From M3007 sp046160345 (GTDB lineage: Bacteria > Bacteroidota > Bacteroidia > Chitinophagales > Saprospiraceae): a stretch of 24,463 nt of DNA. Below, piece after piece: positions 7,806-15,206 of this stretch (position 1 is the first letter of the stretch; each line of letters starts with the position of its first letter). The stretch covers positions 1 to 24,463 of the forward strand of contig JBJXGO010000012.1 of assembly GCA_046160345.1 (NCBI GenBank). The letters are read 5' to 3'. The notes under the pieces are model-generated. The model did no database searches, was not told the origin of the DNA, and saw only the letters and a program-made list of their open reading frames with translations. Position numbers and translations under genes: made by a program.

Positions 7806-8765
7806 TTAATTCGAGCCATCGATCCGAATAAAATCAATGTCGCTACAACCAGCATCCATTTCTGTAAGGGTTAAAAAAGGAACTGAAAGTGCAAAAACCT
7901 CAACATGTGTTTGCGCCTTTACGATTGCGCCGCCGTTGAATGTGCCCGAAAAGGAAGCCTGAGCAGTAAAATTAGCTACATCCCCACTGGTTTGGCTATA
8001 CCATACCACAGGCGCAAGGGTAAAAACCTCTTTAGCCATCACCGTTTTATCCAAACCAGGCGCCCGAAAACGAATACCAAATTTGGCATTAATTTGAGCG
8101 TAGCCTCCAATCGCTAGCGCCCAACCTCTCCAGTCAATATCTGATTGGACGACTACTGTGATATTTGTAAACGAACCTTCCGGCAACTCAAAAGTGTCGC
8201 CCAAATCACCCTTGCTCCTGCAGCCGCCTGCTACTTCGGCCAAGGATTCGACGGCTATTCTGCAATCAAAAACTTCTGCCTCACAACCTGCAACCCCCGT
8301 ATTGTTGTCACTTTCGTCCTGAGCGGAATATGGGCAGTTTAGCGTTGCGTCAAAACGCTCGGGAAGGGCCAGGTTGGGCGGTGTGAACTCGATCTGAATG
8401 TCCAAAAATTCGCCAAACTGGAAATTGTTATGTCCCAAAATCCGCGTCACTTCCCGCCGCTGTTCCTCGTGATTGATCACGGCCTTTTTGTAGGATGCCC
8501 GGATAAAAGAAAGATGATCTCGATCAAGTTTGGCAATCAATTCTGCTTTGCGAGCAGGATCATGTTCTTTTGCAATGTTTTCTAAATCAGCCTTATACGT
8601 TTTGTACTGACCGGTTTTATCGGCCTCCAGAATGTCTGTCACTTTCTTCCGATGGGGCGCCATGAGTTTTTCAATTGCCTGCAATTGTTTGTCAGTAGGC
8701 GTAGATTGGGCAAAAGCGATGGCTTGGCTTGTGAGGAACACAAGCAATAATAGGGTGTTTTTCAT
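7806..8765 (-). CDS. Secreted protein of unknown family (319 aa), no sorting tail
   Basis: The ATG at 8765 opens a signal peptide (MKNTLLLLVFLTSQAIAFAQ) and shares its leader motif with two neighbours; the in-frame extension to 8807 would overlap the preceding gene's end. The mature protein has two parts. Residues about 21-120 are strongly helical and charged (KLMAPHRKKVTDILEADK, then AELIAKLDRDHLSFIR). Residues about 130-319 look beta-rich, with several Cys (LNCPYS, GCEAEVFDC, GGCRSK, AGCSDID) and a WRGWALAIGGYAQI segment. It ends MDAGCSDIDFIRIDGSN with no T9SS domain, unlike its secreted neighbours, so it probably stays in the periplasm or leaves another way. The gene starts 38 bases after the S74 gene upstream and is likely co-transcribed with it. 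I cannot assign a function. Confidence 0.8.
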   Translation of the reverse strand: MKNTLLLLVFLTSQAIAFAQSTPTDKQLQAIEKLMAPHRKKVTDILEADKTGQYKTYKADLENIAKEHDPARKAELIAKLDRDHLSFIRASYKKAVINHEEQRREVTRILGHNNFQFGEFLDIQIEFTPPNLALPERFDATLNCPYSAQDESDNNTGVAGCEAEVFDCRIAVESLAEVAGGCRSKGDLGDTFELPEGSFTNITVVVQSDIDWRGWALAIGGYAQINAKFGIRFRAPGLDKTVMAKEVFTLAPVVWYSQTSGDVANFTAQASFSGTFNGGAIVKAQTHVEVFALSVPFLTLTEMDAGCSDIDFIRIDGSN

Positions 8766-8803
8766 CGTAAATTGTTTTTGAAAAATAAGTGATGGGTAAT
8801 TAA

Positions 8804-10294
8804 TCAATTGGTTTTGATAAACGGCTTCGTGGCGATCGCACCATTCTGAATATTAGCTTGCAACAGGTAGGTGCCCGCAGAAAAACCTTTCAAATCTATT
8901 TCCTGCAAGCCATTAAGGGCAATCTCTTTGCGCAACACCTTTCCATCGACAGATAACAAGGAAAGGGTGCCGCCATCTGAAACACCTGAAAGTAATACCT
9001 TTAAAACATCGCCAGCCGGATTAGGCCAGGTTTGGATAATTATATCAGGGTTAGTATTTTTTTGTACGGCAAGTAGCTGGGAAACGAGCGATTTGAGTTC
9101 CTCGATTTGCGCCTGTTGTCCTTCGATTTGAACTTGTTGCTCCTGCACGGCTTTTACCAGTGGCACTACCAATTGGCCGTAAGCAACGGAGTAGTTGTCT
9201 GCCCCGCTTTCGGGCACATGGACGATGTTCGACAGTTCAAAGTTTTGTTCGCGACATAGTTTTTCAATGTCCTGCGCAACAAATCCCATTTCCCGCCTTT
9301 CTTCTTTTTCAGCCAGAACTGAATAATCTACCGCCGTTTCCCCTAAAAATTTTGAAAAATCGGTGTAGTCAAAGTTATAGGTCACCGGTTTCAACCCGAG
9401 CACAAAATCCAGGCCGGGAGCATCAGACTTTATATTGCTTTTGAAACGTCCGTCGGAAACCGTGTAGGCTACCTGACCTTCTATGACAGTGACGGCAGTA
9501 TTGCCAAAACGGATTTTGTTGGAGGCGTTGACGGTAGCTCCGTTGCCAAGTGCAGTGGAATTGGTAAGTCCGGCAATTGCTGCTCTGGCGGAAAAGCCAA
9601 GAAAGGTTGCGTTGTTGCAATTGAGGGTCTCTCCGGCAAGATTGCCAATTGCTACATTTTGGCTTCCAGTGGATATGAGTGCACCCGCTCTTTTGCCGAC
9701 AAAAGTATTGCCCTCGCCTGTGTTCGCATGTTGCCCAGCTGCATTGCCTAAAAAGGTGTTGTCGTTGCCCGTAGTATGATTGCTGCCTGCAATTGTACCC
9801 AAAAAGGTATTGTTATGCGAGGTCGAATTTGCTCCCGATGATGAACCAACGTACGTATTGCTGCCATGTGTCACATTTGACTTTCCTGCCGCCCGCCCCA
9901 AAAAGGTATTAGAAATACCAGAGATGTTTTGAACGCCTGCCGTTTCACCTAAAAATGTATTATTGCTACCATTTACATTTGACGCCCCGGAATTGTTGCC
10001 GACAAAGGTGTTGAGAGTTGCTAATGAACCAGAGGATGCCCCCGAGTTAATGCCAAAAAACGTATTGGTGCCGTTGCCAGGGTTTTCAAACAGGACAGCC
10101 CCGTTCGCAGTGCGGCTCATGGACAGCACTTCCACTCCGGAGATAGTGAACCGAATTCGATTTTCGTTCGGATTGGCTTCGGTTTGTACATTGGTGTCTC
10201 CGTCCGAGTCTTCGATTTGGGATTGTGTAGGCTGCGAATAAGCGGATAAAGCAGCCAATAGGAATGCGAACAAGAAAATTGTTTTGTTTTTCAT
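8804..10294 (-). CDS. T9SS-secreted trimeric head protein with peptidase S74 chaperone domain (paralogue A, 496 aa)
   Basis: Signal peptide at 1-20 (MKNKTIFLFAFLLAALSAYS), then a DSDGDTNVQTE motif typical of the N-terminus of Bacteroidota S74 proteins. Head repeats (about 70-260) carry NTFVG, NTFLG and NVAIG turns with G-x-x-A-G motifs. The S74 intramolecular chaperone follows (about 265-380) and contains SDGRFK, with Ser280 and Lys285 matching the Ser-Lys pair of the self-cleaving endosialidase/tail-spike chaperones. A short coiled coil comes next (VQEQQVQIEGQQAQIEELK), then a T9SS type-A sorting domain (419-496, starting IIQTWPNPAGD). S74 domains trimerise and fold fibrous beta heads; this protein is therefore inferred to be a trimeric surface fibre. 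It is 36 bases downstream of paralogue B and 38 bases upstream of the 319-residue secreted protein. Confidence 0.88.
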   Translation of the reverse strand: MKNKTIFLFAFLLAALSAYSQPTQSQIEDSDGDTNVQTEANPNENRIRFTISGVEVLSMSRTANGAVLFENPGNGTNTFFGINSGASSGSLATLNTFVGNNSGASNVNGSNNTFLGETAGVQNISGISNTFLGRAAGKSNVTHGSNTYVGSSSGANSTSHNNTFLGTIAGSNHTTGNDNTFLGNAAGQHANTGEGNTFVGKRAGALISTGSQNVAIGNLAGETLNCNNATFLGFSARAAIAGLTNSTALGNGATVNASNKIRFGNTAVTVIEGQVAYTVSDGRFKSNIKSDAPGLDFVLGLKPVTYNFDYTDFSKFLGETAVDYSVLAEKEERREMGFVAQDIEKLCREQNFELSNIVHVPESGADNYSVAYGQLVVPLVKAVQEQQVQIEGQQAQIEELKSLVSQLLAVQKNTNPDIIIQTWPNPAGDVLKVLLSGVSDGGTLSLLSVDGKVLRKEIALNGLQEIDLKGFSAGTYLLQANIQNGAIATKPFIKTN

Positions 10295-10330
10295 TGTAGT
10301 AAGTTTTTGAAATGAATGAATGACTTTGAA

Positions 10331-12046
10331 TCAATTGGCTTTCACCACCGGCTTTGTAACAGGCGTTTTGCCCGGCACATTGAGCTGTAAAAAGTAGCTG
10401 CCCGAAGGAAGGGTCTTTAAGTCGAGCGATTGCGCCCCCTCGCATGCAGGCTGCGAGTGCAGCAATTTCCCCTCAGCAGAAAACAGCGACAGCATGGTGC
10501 CTTCTAAAATTCCCGAAAGAGAAACATTTAACACGTCGTCCGCAGGGTTGGGCCAGGTTTGAATAATTGGCAAAATCGAAGTCTTGTCTTGCGCGGCGAG
10601 CAGCAATGCAACCAGGCTTTTTAGTTCTTCAATCTGCGCCTGTTGCTCCTGTACGGCTTTTACAAGCGGAACCACCATCTGGCCATAAGCAACCGAGTAA
10701 TTATCGGCAGCGGATTCGGGGGTGTGGACGATGTTTGACAGATTAAGGCCTTGTTCACGACACAGTCTTTCAACATCCTGTGCAACAAAGCCCATTTCCC
10801 GCTTTTGCTCTTTTTCGCGCAAAACGGCGTAGTCCACGCTCGTTTCGCCAAGGAAATTAGAGAAGTCGGTGTATTCAAAGTTGTACGTCACGGGCTCAAG
10901 GCCGAGTACGAAGTCTAGGCCTGGCGCATCGTCTTGTACTTTGCTTTTGAACCGACCGTCAGAGACGGTATACGCCACCTGGCCTTCTATGACGGTGACA
11001 GCGGTATTTCCAAAGCGGATTTTGTTAGAAGCATTGATACGCGCTCCGCTACCGAGCGCTGTAGAGTTATTGAAATTGGTGCTGGACGAATTGTCGGAGT
11101 CAAATCCTAAAAAAGTGCAGTTGGTGTTGCCGGCGGCAAGGTCACCGGCATTGGCCCCAAGCGCGGAATTGGCACTCCCCGTTGTGTTGCCAAAAAGAGC
11201 AGACTTCCCCTGAGCCGTATTACTGTTTCCGACCGTATTGGAGGAAAGCGCATCCGCACCTAAAGCGCTCAAACTGTTGCCGGAAGTATTGTTTGTCAAC
11301 GCAGACCTTCCTACTGCCACGTTAAAGCTGGCAAATGTGTTTTTGCTAAGTGAAAATGTGCCCAACGCGGTATTACTCGACCCTGTATTGTCGCGAAGTG
11401 CTTCTTGTCCCACGGAAGTGTTGAACACGCCTGTCGTACTCAGTTGGCTCGCCCTTCTGCCTATTGCAGTGTTGCCGTTGCCATTTGTGTTGTTTTGTAA
11501 TGCACTACTCCCTATAGCGGTGTTTTCTGAGGAAAGGTTTTGCGACAAGGAAAAGTCTCCAATGGCTGTGTTGTTTGTTCCATTGTTGAGTTGATTGAGG
11601 CTGCTTGAACCCACCGCCACGTTGCTGCTACCCAAAGTGTTTGACAACAAGGCTCCGGAGCCAATCGCTACATTAGAACTTCCGGACGATGTTTTACTTC
11701 CAGCACTTTGGCCAACAAATGTGTTCCCAAAACCGCTTGTGATTTTCTCTCCTGCGCGAAATCCGAGCCCAGTATTGTTTGAAGCGAAGACGGTAGCATT
11801 CAGGCCAGAAGCTTGGCCTATAAACAAACATTGGTTGGCGTTCCACACATCCATACGCGTAAAGCCAGAGGGGTTTACACCAATGAATAAGCGATCTTGC
11901 CCTTGGGTTACCATTCGGATTTGATTGTCATTCGGTATTGCTTCGGTCTGCACCCTGGTATCGCCGTCGGCGTCCTGGATTTGCGTTTGGGCAAAAAAAT
12001 TGGCATGGCTCACCAGCAAGGCAAGCAGAAAAAAGATGTTTTTCAT
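10331..12046 (-). CDS. T9SS-secreted trimeric head protein with peptidase S74 chaperone domain (paralogue B, 571 aa)
   Basis: Signal peptide at 1-19 (MKNIFFLLALLVSHANFFA), then IQDADGDTRVQTE. The head (about 80-340) is longer than in paralogue A and is a regular array of about 23-residue units of the form SALxxNTxGxxNTAIG. The S74 chaperone region contains SDGRFKS, with Ser362 and Lys367 in the catalytic positions. The 30 residues ending in that motif, from NASNKIRFGNTAV on, are identical to paralogue A. A short coiled coil (VQEQQAQIEELKSLV) and a T9SS type-A sorting domain (494-571, IIQTWPNPADD) complete it. DNA in the identical protein stretch differs at many third positions, so the duplication is not recent and the protein sequence is under constraint. 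Predicted role: surface-exposed trimeric adhesin or fibre. Confidence 0.88.
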   Translation of the reverse strand: MKNIFFLLALLVSHANFFAQTQIQDADGDTRVQTEAIPNDNQIRMVTQGQDRLFIGVNPSGFTRMDVWNANQCLFIGQASGLNATVFASNNTGLGFRAGEKITSGFGNTFVGQSAGSKTSSGSSNVAIGSGALLSNTLGSSNVAVGSSSLNQLNNGTNNTAIGDFSLSQNLSSENTAIGSSALQNNTNGNGNTAIGRRASQLSTTGVFNTSVGQEALRDNTGSSNTALGTFSLSKNTFASFNVAVGRSALTNNTSGNSLSALGADALSSNTVGNSNTAQGKSALFGNTTGSANSALGANAGDLAAGNTNCTFLGFDSDNSSSTNFNNSTALGSGARINASNKIRFGNTAVTVIEGQVAYTVSDGRFKSKVQDDAPGLDFVLGLEPVTYNFEYTDFSNFLGETSVDYAVLREKEQKREMGFVAQDVERLCREQGLNLSNIVHTPESAADNYSVAYGQMVVPLVKAVQEQQAQIEELKSLVALLLAAQDKTSILPIIQTWPNPADDVLNVSLSGILEGTMLSLFSAEGKLLHSQPACEGAQSLDLKTLPSGSYFLQLNVPGKTPVTKPVVKAN

Positions 12047-12116
12047 CGAAAATTGTTTTTGAATGATAAAGGACTGCTGGGCGAGGAGTTTGGGTTCTCA
12101 CTCCAGGTTAATAAGT

Positions 12117-13676
12117 TCAATTTACTTTAACAAAAGCCTTGCCCACGGGCACCCGACCTGGCAGATTGGCCTGTAAAAAGTAATTGCCCGAAGGCAGGTT
12201 TTTGAGATCAAGCTCCTGCTCCCCTTCAGTAGCAAGTTGCGTGTGCAACAATTTGCCATTGGCTGAAAAGAGTGAGATCACAGTGCCCTGGGATATATCG
12301 GCAAGGGAAATATGGAGCAAACCGGCAACAGGGTTAGGCCAGATTTGGAACTCATTTTTTTCCAAAACATTCTGCACCGCAGAAGTAGCAGCATTCAGTC
12401 GTATCACCTCAAAATCCGAGATACTCGTACCACTCACCGCTTTTCGTTTGCCAACCAGAATAAGTTTGCCGTCGGATTGCAAGGCCATAGCCCGGAGTAT
12501 GTTTTCATCGCCAATTTGTGGAACTGCTGCGATGCCCCCTACGCCAAATGAGTTGTTGATAAAGCCTTGACTATCAAAGCTTTTACAGAGGGTTTGAAAG
12601 GAATTCGAGATGCCCCCGAAAACGGTGTTCCCATTGTTCAATAAAAGGGTTGTATTGACAATTATTATATTGATCGCCCCGCCTTTTGCGATGCCATTGG
12701 TGCCATAAGAGGTCTCCAGCGAGCCGTTTGGTTTTATTTTCACCACAGCATTGGTGCCACCATCATTCCCGGCCACCAGGATGTTCTGACTGGCATCTAC
12801 CTGCATTCCATTCACCTGTAATTGGATATTCGGAATAGTTGTTTGCCCTTTTGTCCCAAATATTTGGTCAAAAGTGCCGTCATTATTTAAAAGGATCAAT
12901 TTGATCCGTGCTACAAAGGGCGAACTTTGCAAAACGGTGTCTCCAGCGAGCAGTATCTTATTTCCTGGCAACAAAGCGAGTTGAACTTGTTCGATCGGAC
13001 CTGTCAAAGGCGCGACCATCGAACTCGAATCAACGGCCAGTCTCCCAGTTCCCGCAAAAGTGTTGTCCGGTGTGCCGTTGGCAGAAAACCTTGATACGAT
13101 CTGAGCCGCCGAATTTATCCCGGTATATTTTATACGATAGGAAAGTATGATTTTGCCATTGGTTTGTACTTCCATGGCATGGTTAGTAAAAAAGCCGGCA
13201 TTGGGACTAAGCGTGCTGAATATTTTTACCACACCATTCGTCCCAAACGTCGAATCTGGTTCACCATTTGCTTGTAACCTTAGGAAATAAATTTTTTCGG
13301 AAGCCGTGACGAAGAGCAATATTTTGCCGTTGCTCAACACGCGCATTACCCTGGGGATGTTGTTTGCCGTATTCGGATCAATTAAAAATCCAGCTTTCCC
13401 GTCGCCCGAAAATGTCGGGTCTGGCGAACCGCCTGGCAAAAGTCTGGCAATACACACATGAGGGGTAGCGACAGCAGGAAGATGAAACCCAAAGCCGGCG
13501 ACCAGTATTTTGCCGTCGCTTTGAACGGCCACGGCGGTTGGATCATGGGCTGTTGAGCTGCCATTGAAGGCAAAAGTAGTACGCCCGCCCTGACCGAAGT
13601 TGGGGTCAAGCCCTCCTTCTTGCGCAAATAATGCGCAGCATGCGAAAAGGTAAGTGATAAGGGAAATTGCTCTCAT
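12117..13676 (-). CDS. Delta-60 repeat beta-propeller with T9SS sorting domain (519 aa)
   Basis: The ATG at 13676 opens a signal peptide (MRAISLITYLFACCALFAQ); the frame is open to 14096 but that part would overlap the upstream lipoprotein gene and its terminator. Seven delta-60-type motifs can be read in order: LDPNFGQGG, PDPTFSGDG, PDSTFGTNG, PDNTFAGTG, FDQIFGTKG, LETSYGTNG and INNSFGVGG. They are separated by SDGKILVAG-like strands, as expected for a seven-bladed propeller. The last 78 residues (EFQIWPNPVAG to VKVN) are a T9SS type-A sorting domain closely resembling that of S74 paralogue B. Delta-60 proteins are secreted and their ligands are mostly unknown. The gene is 70 bases upstream of S74 paralogue B and 325 bases after the lipoprotein gene, with an inverted repeat in its 5' region. 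Confidence 0.88.
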   Translation of the reverse strand: MRAISLITYLFACCALFAQEGGLDPNFGQGGRTTFAFNGSSTAHDPTAVAVQSDGKILVAGFGFHLPAVATPHVCIARLLPGGSPDPTFSGDGKAGFLIDPNTANNIPRVMRVLSNGKILLFVTASEKIYFLRLQANGEPDSTFGTNGVVKIFSTLSPNAGFFTNHAMEVQTNGKIILSYRIKYTGINSAAQIVSRFSANGTPDNTFAGTGRLAVDSSSMVAPLTGPIEQVQLALLPGNKILLAGDTVLQSSPFVARIKLILLNNDGTFDQIFGTKGQTTIPNIQLQVNGMQVDASQNILVAGNDGGTNAVVKIKPNGSLETSYGTNGIAKGGAINIIIVNTTLLLNNGNTVFGGISNSFQTLCKSFDSQGFINNSFGVGGIAAVPQIGDENILRAMALQSDGKLILVGKRKAVSGTSISDFEVIRLNAATSAVQNVLEKNEFQIWPNPVAGLLHISLADISQGTVISLFSANGKLLHTQLATEGEQELDLKNLPSGNYFLQANLPGRVPVGKAFVKVN

Positions 13677-13808
13677 GGAATAAAGATTTGTGATGAATGG
13701 TTTATGGGTCTTTTGTGTTAGCACATCAGAAAACCTAACCGAGCCAAACAAATCATTTGAGTATCCGCATATTGAACGGGAGAGAGTAAAAATAATTTTT
13801 CCAGAAAA

Positions 13809-13867
13809 GTGTGGCACACCTAAACCCGAGTATTGATAATCAATGTGATAGTCAAGGTGTGCCACAC
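13809..13867. promoter_or_regulatory. Nested inverted repeats upstream of the delta-60 gene
   Basis: GTGTGGCACACCT (13809-13821) and AGGTGTGCCACAC (13855-13867) are perfect 13-bp arms. In the 33-base interval lies a second dyad, ATTGAT-A-ATCAAT (13832-13844). There is no T-run on either side, so a terminator is unlikely. Paired operators or a structured leader are possible. Confidence 0.45.
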
Positions 13868-13928
13868 ATTTCTGAACACTCCCTATTTGGGCCTGCCCTA
13901 AATTATCCAACACCATTCCCTGTTTCTC

Positions 13929-13970
13929 AAAAAAACAGGCCGGAAATGCGACGATTCGCACTCCGACCTG
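13929..13970 (-). terminator. Intrinsic terminator of the lipoprotein gene
   Basis: On the minus strand the stem begins 31 bases after the stop at 14002. CAGG/CCTG, CGG/CCG and TGCGA/TCGCA pair around a CGAT loop with small internal mismatches, followed by seven T residues (13935-13929). Confidence 0.8.
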
Positions 13971-14001
13971 AAATGAGGGCAAAAACCCCCGCTTGCTGCT
14001 C

Positions 14002-14781
14002 TTACTGGGCTGCTTGTGGCTCCCCGTAGATGAAATTGTCCATAACCGAAACGTCAATGCTGCCCCCGTCATTCGGGCCAAGCGGGGAGTTGCCATACTC
14101 GATCCTTACGCGGTGCACAACGGCTTCAGGGAACAAGACGCCTAAAAAAACATGGCCGTTGTTCAGGACTGGCGTCGCGTAGGTGCCCAAAGAATTGTCG
14201 TTTATGTCAAAGTATTCAAACGCGGTGTTTTCAACCCGGTCCACATCCACGTACACGGCGCCAAAACCGCGAACAACGGCTTTGGTCGAAGTGCCAGGCA
14301 CATAAAAACGGATGTCGGCGATGTTGCTTCCTACTGGAGAGAATAGCCGCTCTCCACTAAAAGGTGGAAAAATACTAGTGTAACTGGGATTGATATTGCC
14401 GAAGGATGTTGGCGTATTGGTTGGGTTGTTGCTGTCTGCACTTACAGAAAGCCCTGTACCAGGAGTGCTGAGCACGATTCCGCGCGAACGGGGCGCCGTT
14501 GCGCTGTTGAACAGGTCAGGTTGATATGGATTGGGAGCGCATTCTGCGTCGGTTAGTCCATCCCAATTCACTTCCCGGAAGCCAGTTGGCCCTTTTGTAC
14601 CAGGCTCTCCCCCGTTGTCAGGGCCAAGCAGGCTTTTGTACTCATCAATTTTTGCCTGAATGTTGGTGCTGGCGGTCAATACAGTGGGATCCGGATTGTT
14701 TTTGTCTTTTTTACAGCTGCTAATAAAAAGCCCTAAACCCAAAAGTGAACCTGAAAGGTAGATTGCCCATACTTTTTTCAT
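14002..14781 (-). CDS. Outer-membrane/surface lipoprotein with conserved beta-rich domain (259 aa)
   Basis: The ATG at 14781 begins MKKVWAIYLSGSLLGLGLFISSCKKDK, a lipoprotein signal peptide with lipobox ISSC, so Cys22 should be lipidated; the frame extends to 14829 but that leader is not signal-like. The CKKDKN stretch just after the Cys is charged and may affect surface export, as lipoprotein export signals do in other Bacteroidota (inference). The body contains the segments GFREVNWDGLTD, PRSRGIVLSTPGTGLSVSA, VRGFGAVYVDVDRVENTAFEYFD and FLGVLFPEAVVHRVRIEYG. These recall a widespread secreted beta-sandwich family with an INWDGVPD ... SPRG ... STPGTGF pattern and no known function. It is the first gene of the minus-strand surface island and has its own terminator. 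Confidence 0.8.
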   Translation of the reverse strand: MKKVWAIYLSGSLLGLGLFISSCKKDKNNPDPTVLTASTNIQAKIDEYKSLLGPDNGGEPGTKGPTGFREVNWDGLTDAECAPNPYQPDLFNSATAPRSRGIVLSTPGTGLSVSADSNNPTNTPTSFGNINPSYTSIFPPFSGERLFSPVGSNIADIRFYVPGTSTKAVVRGFGAVYVDVDRVENTAFEYFDINDNSLGTYATPVLNNGHVFLGVLFPEAVVHRVRIEYGNSPLGPNDGGSIDVSVMDNFIYGEPQAAQ

Positions 14782-14918
14782 TATGTCAAGAATTTTGTGA
14801 AAGTGATGCTGGTGAAGAAGCGCCTTCAACCGAATTTAACTATCACTTTGTTCATGACAATCTGAAAAGCTAACCTAACTGCTAAAAAATATGAAAAAAT
14901 ATGTTCCAGTGGGGACCC

Positions 14919-14986
14919 AAAAAAAGAAATCCCTCACTGTTAGCAGCGAGGGATTCTAACCCAAACAAATAAACACAAAAACTACT
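14919..14986 (-). ncRNA. Candidate ~70-nt small RNA or attenuated leader
   Basis: On the minus strand a promoter-like sequence is followed about 30 bases later by a hairpin: AATCCCTC (14928-14935) pairs with GAGGGATT (14948-14955), with an inner CTG/CAG stem, one A/C mismatch and a TTAG loop. It is followed by TTTC and seven T residues. The predicted transcript would run from about 14986 to 14919. The lipoprotein ATG lies 138 bases further downstream, so this could be a free small RNA or a leader that terminates transcription early. I do not recognise a known RNA family. Confidence 0.35.
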
Positions 14987-14991
14987 TGCTG

Positions 14992-15023
14992 CAATTTTAG
15001 GGGGAATTGTCGGGAATTGTCAA
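14992..15023 (-). promoter_or_regulatory. Promoter-like sequence for the candidate small RNA
   Basis: The minus strand reads TTGACAA (15023-15017) and TAAAATTG (14999-14992), with 18 bases between the TTGACA hexamer and TAAAATTG. The Bacteroidota primary sigma consensus is TTG at -33 and TAnnTTTG at -7; the -7 element here has one mismatch. Confidence 0.4.
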
Positions 15024-15206
15024 GTTTTTGTTAAAATTTTTTTGTTTTTTTTTGATGGCTAATTGGGCAAAGGAGCATAGCGACCAAATATTGCGTAAAA
15101 GAGTATGTTTTTTTCCAAAAATAAGACTTGTTTTCGAGCAAGTCATGCATGGCAAACAGAAGCTGCTCTACCTTAGCCGCTCTTTCTATTGGCAAAGCAC
15201 TATTCA

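Larger units (their letters stand above)
13677..14001. other. Intergenic region between lipoprotein and delta-60 genes
   Basis: This 325-base gap holds the lipoprotein gene's terminator (13929-13970) and a long-spaced inverted repeat (13809-13867) that falls 133-191 bases upstream of the delta-60 start. No credible reading frame or RNA gene is seen. Confidence 0.6.
14782..15206. other. Divergent intergenic region: lipoprotein / acylase
   Basis: This 425-base gap separates divergent genes. It holds a minus-strand promoter-like sequence (14992-15023), a strong minus-strand terminator hairpin (14928-14955), and a weak 6-bp dyad GACTTG/CAAGTC at 15125-15144. No convincing reading frame was found. 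Confidence 0.6.

Noticed and set aside
11238..11924. Pair of plus-strand frames of 118 and 109 residues
   Set aside because: They are the antisense reading of the regular head repeats of S74 paralogue B, giving low-complexity Leu/Pro/Ala products.
13677..14096. N-terminal extension of the delta-60 protein
   Set aside because: The extension would overlap the lipoprotein gene and its terminator; the signal peptide starts at 13676.
15125..15144. GACTTG/CAAGTC dyad as an operator for the acylase gene
   Set aside because: Arms of only six bases in an AT-rich region are likely by chance, and no other support was seen.
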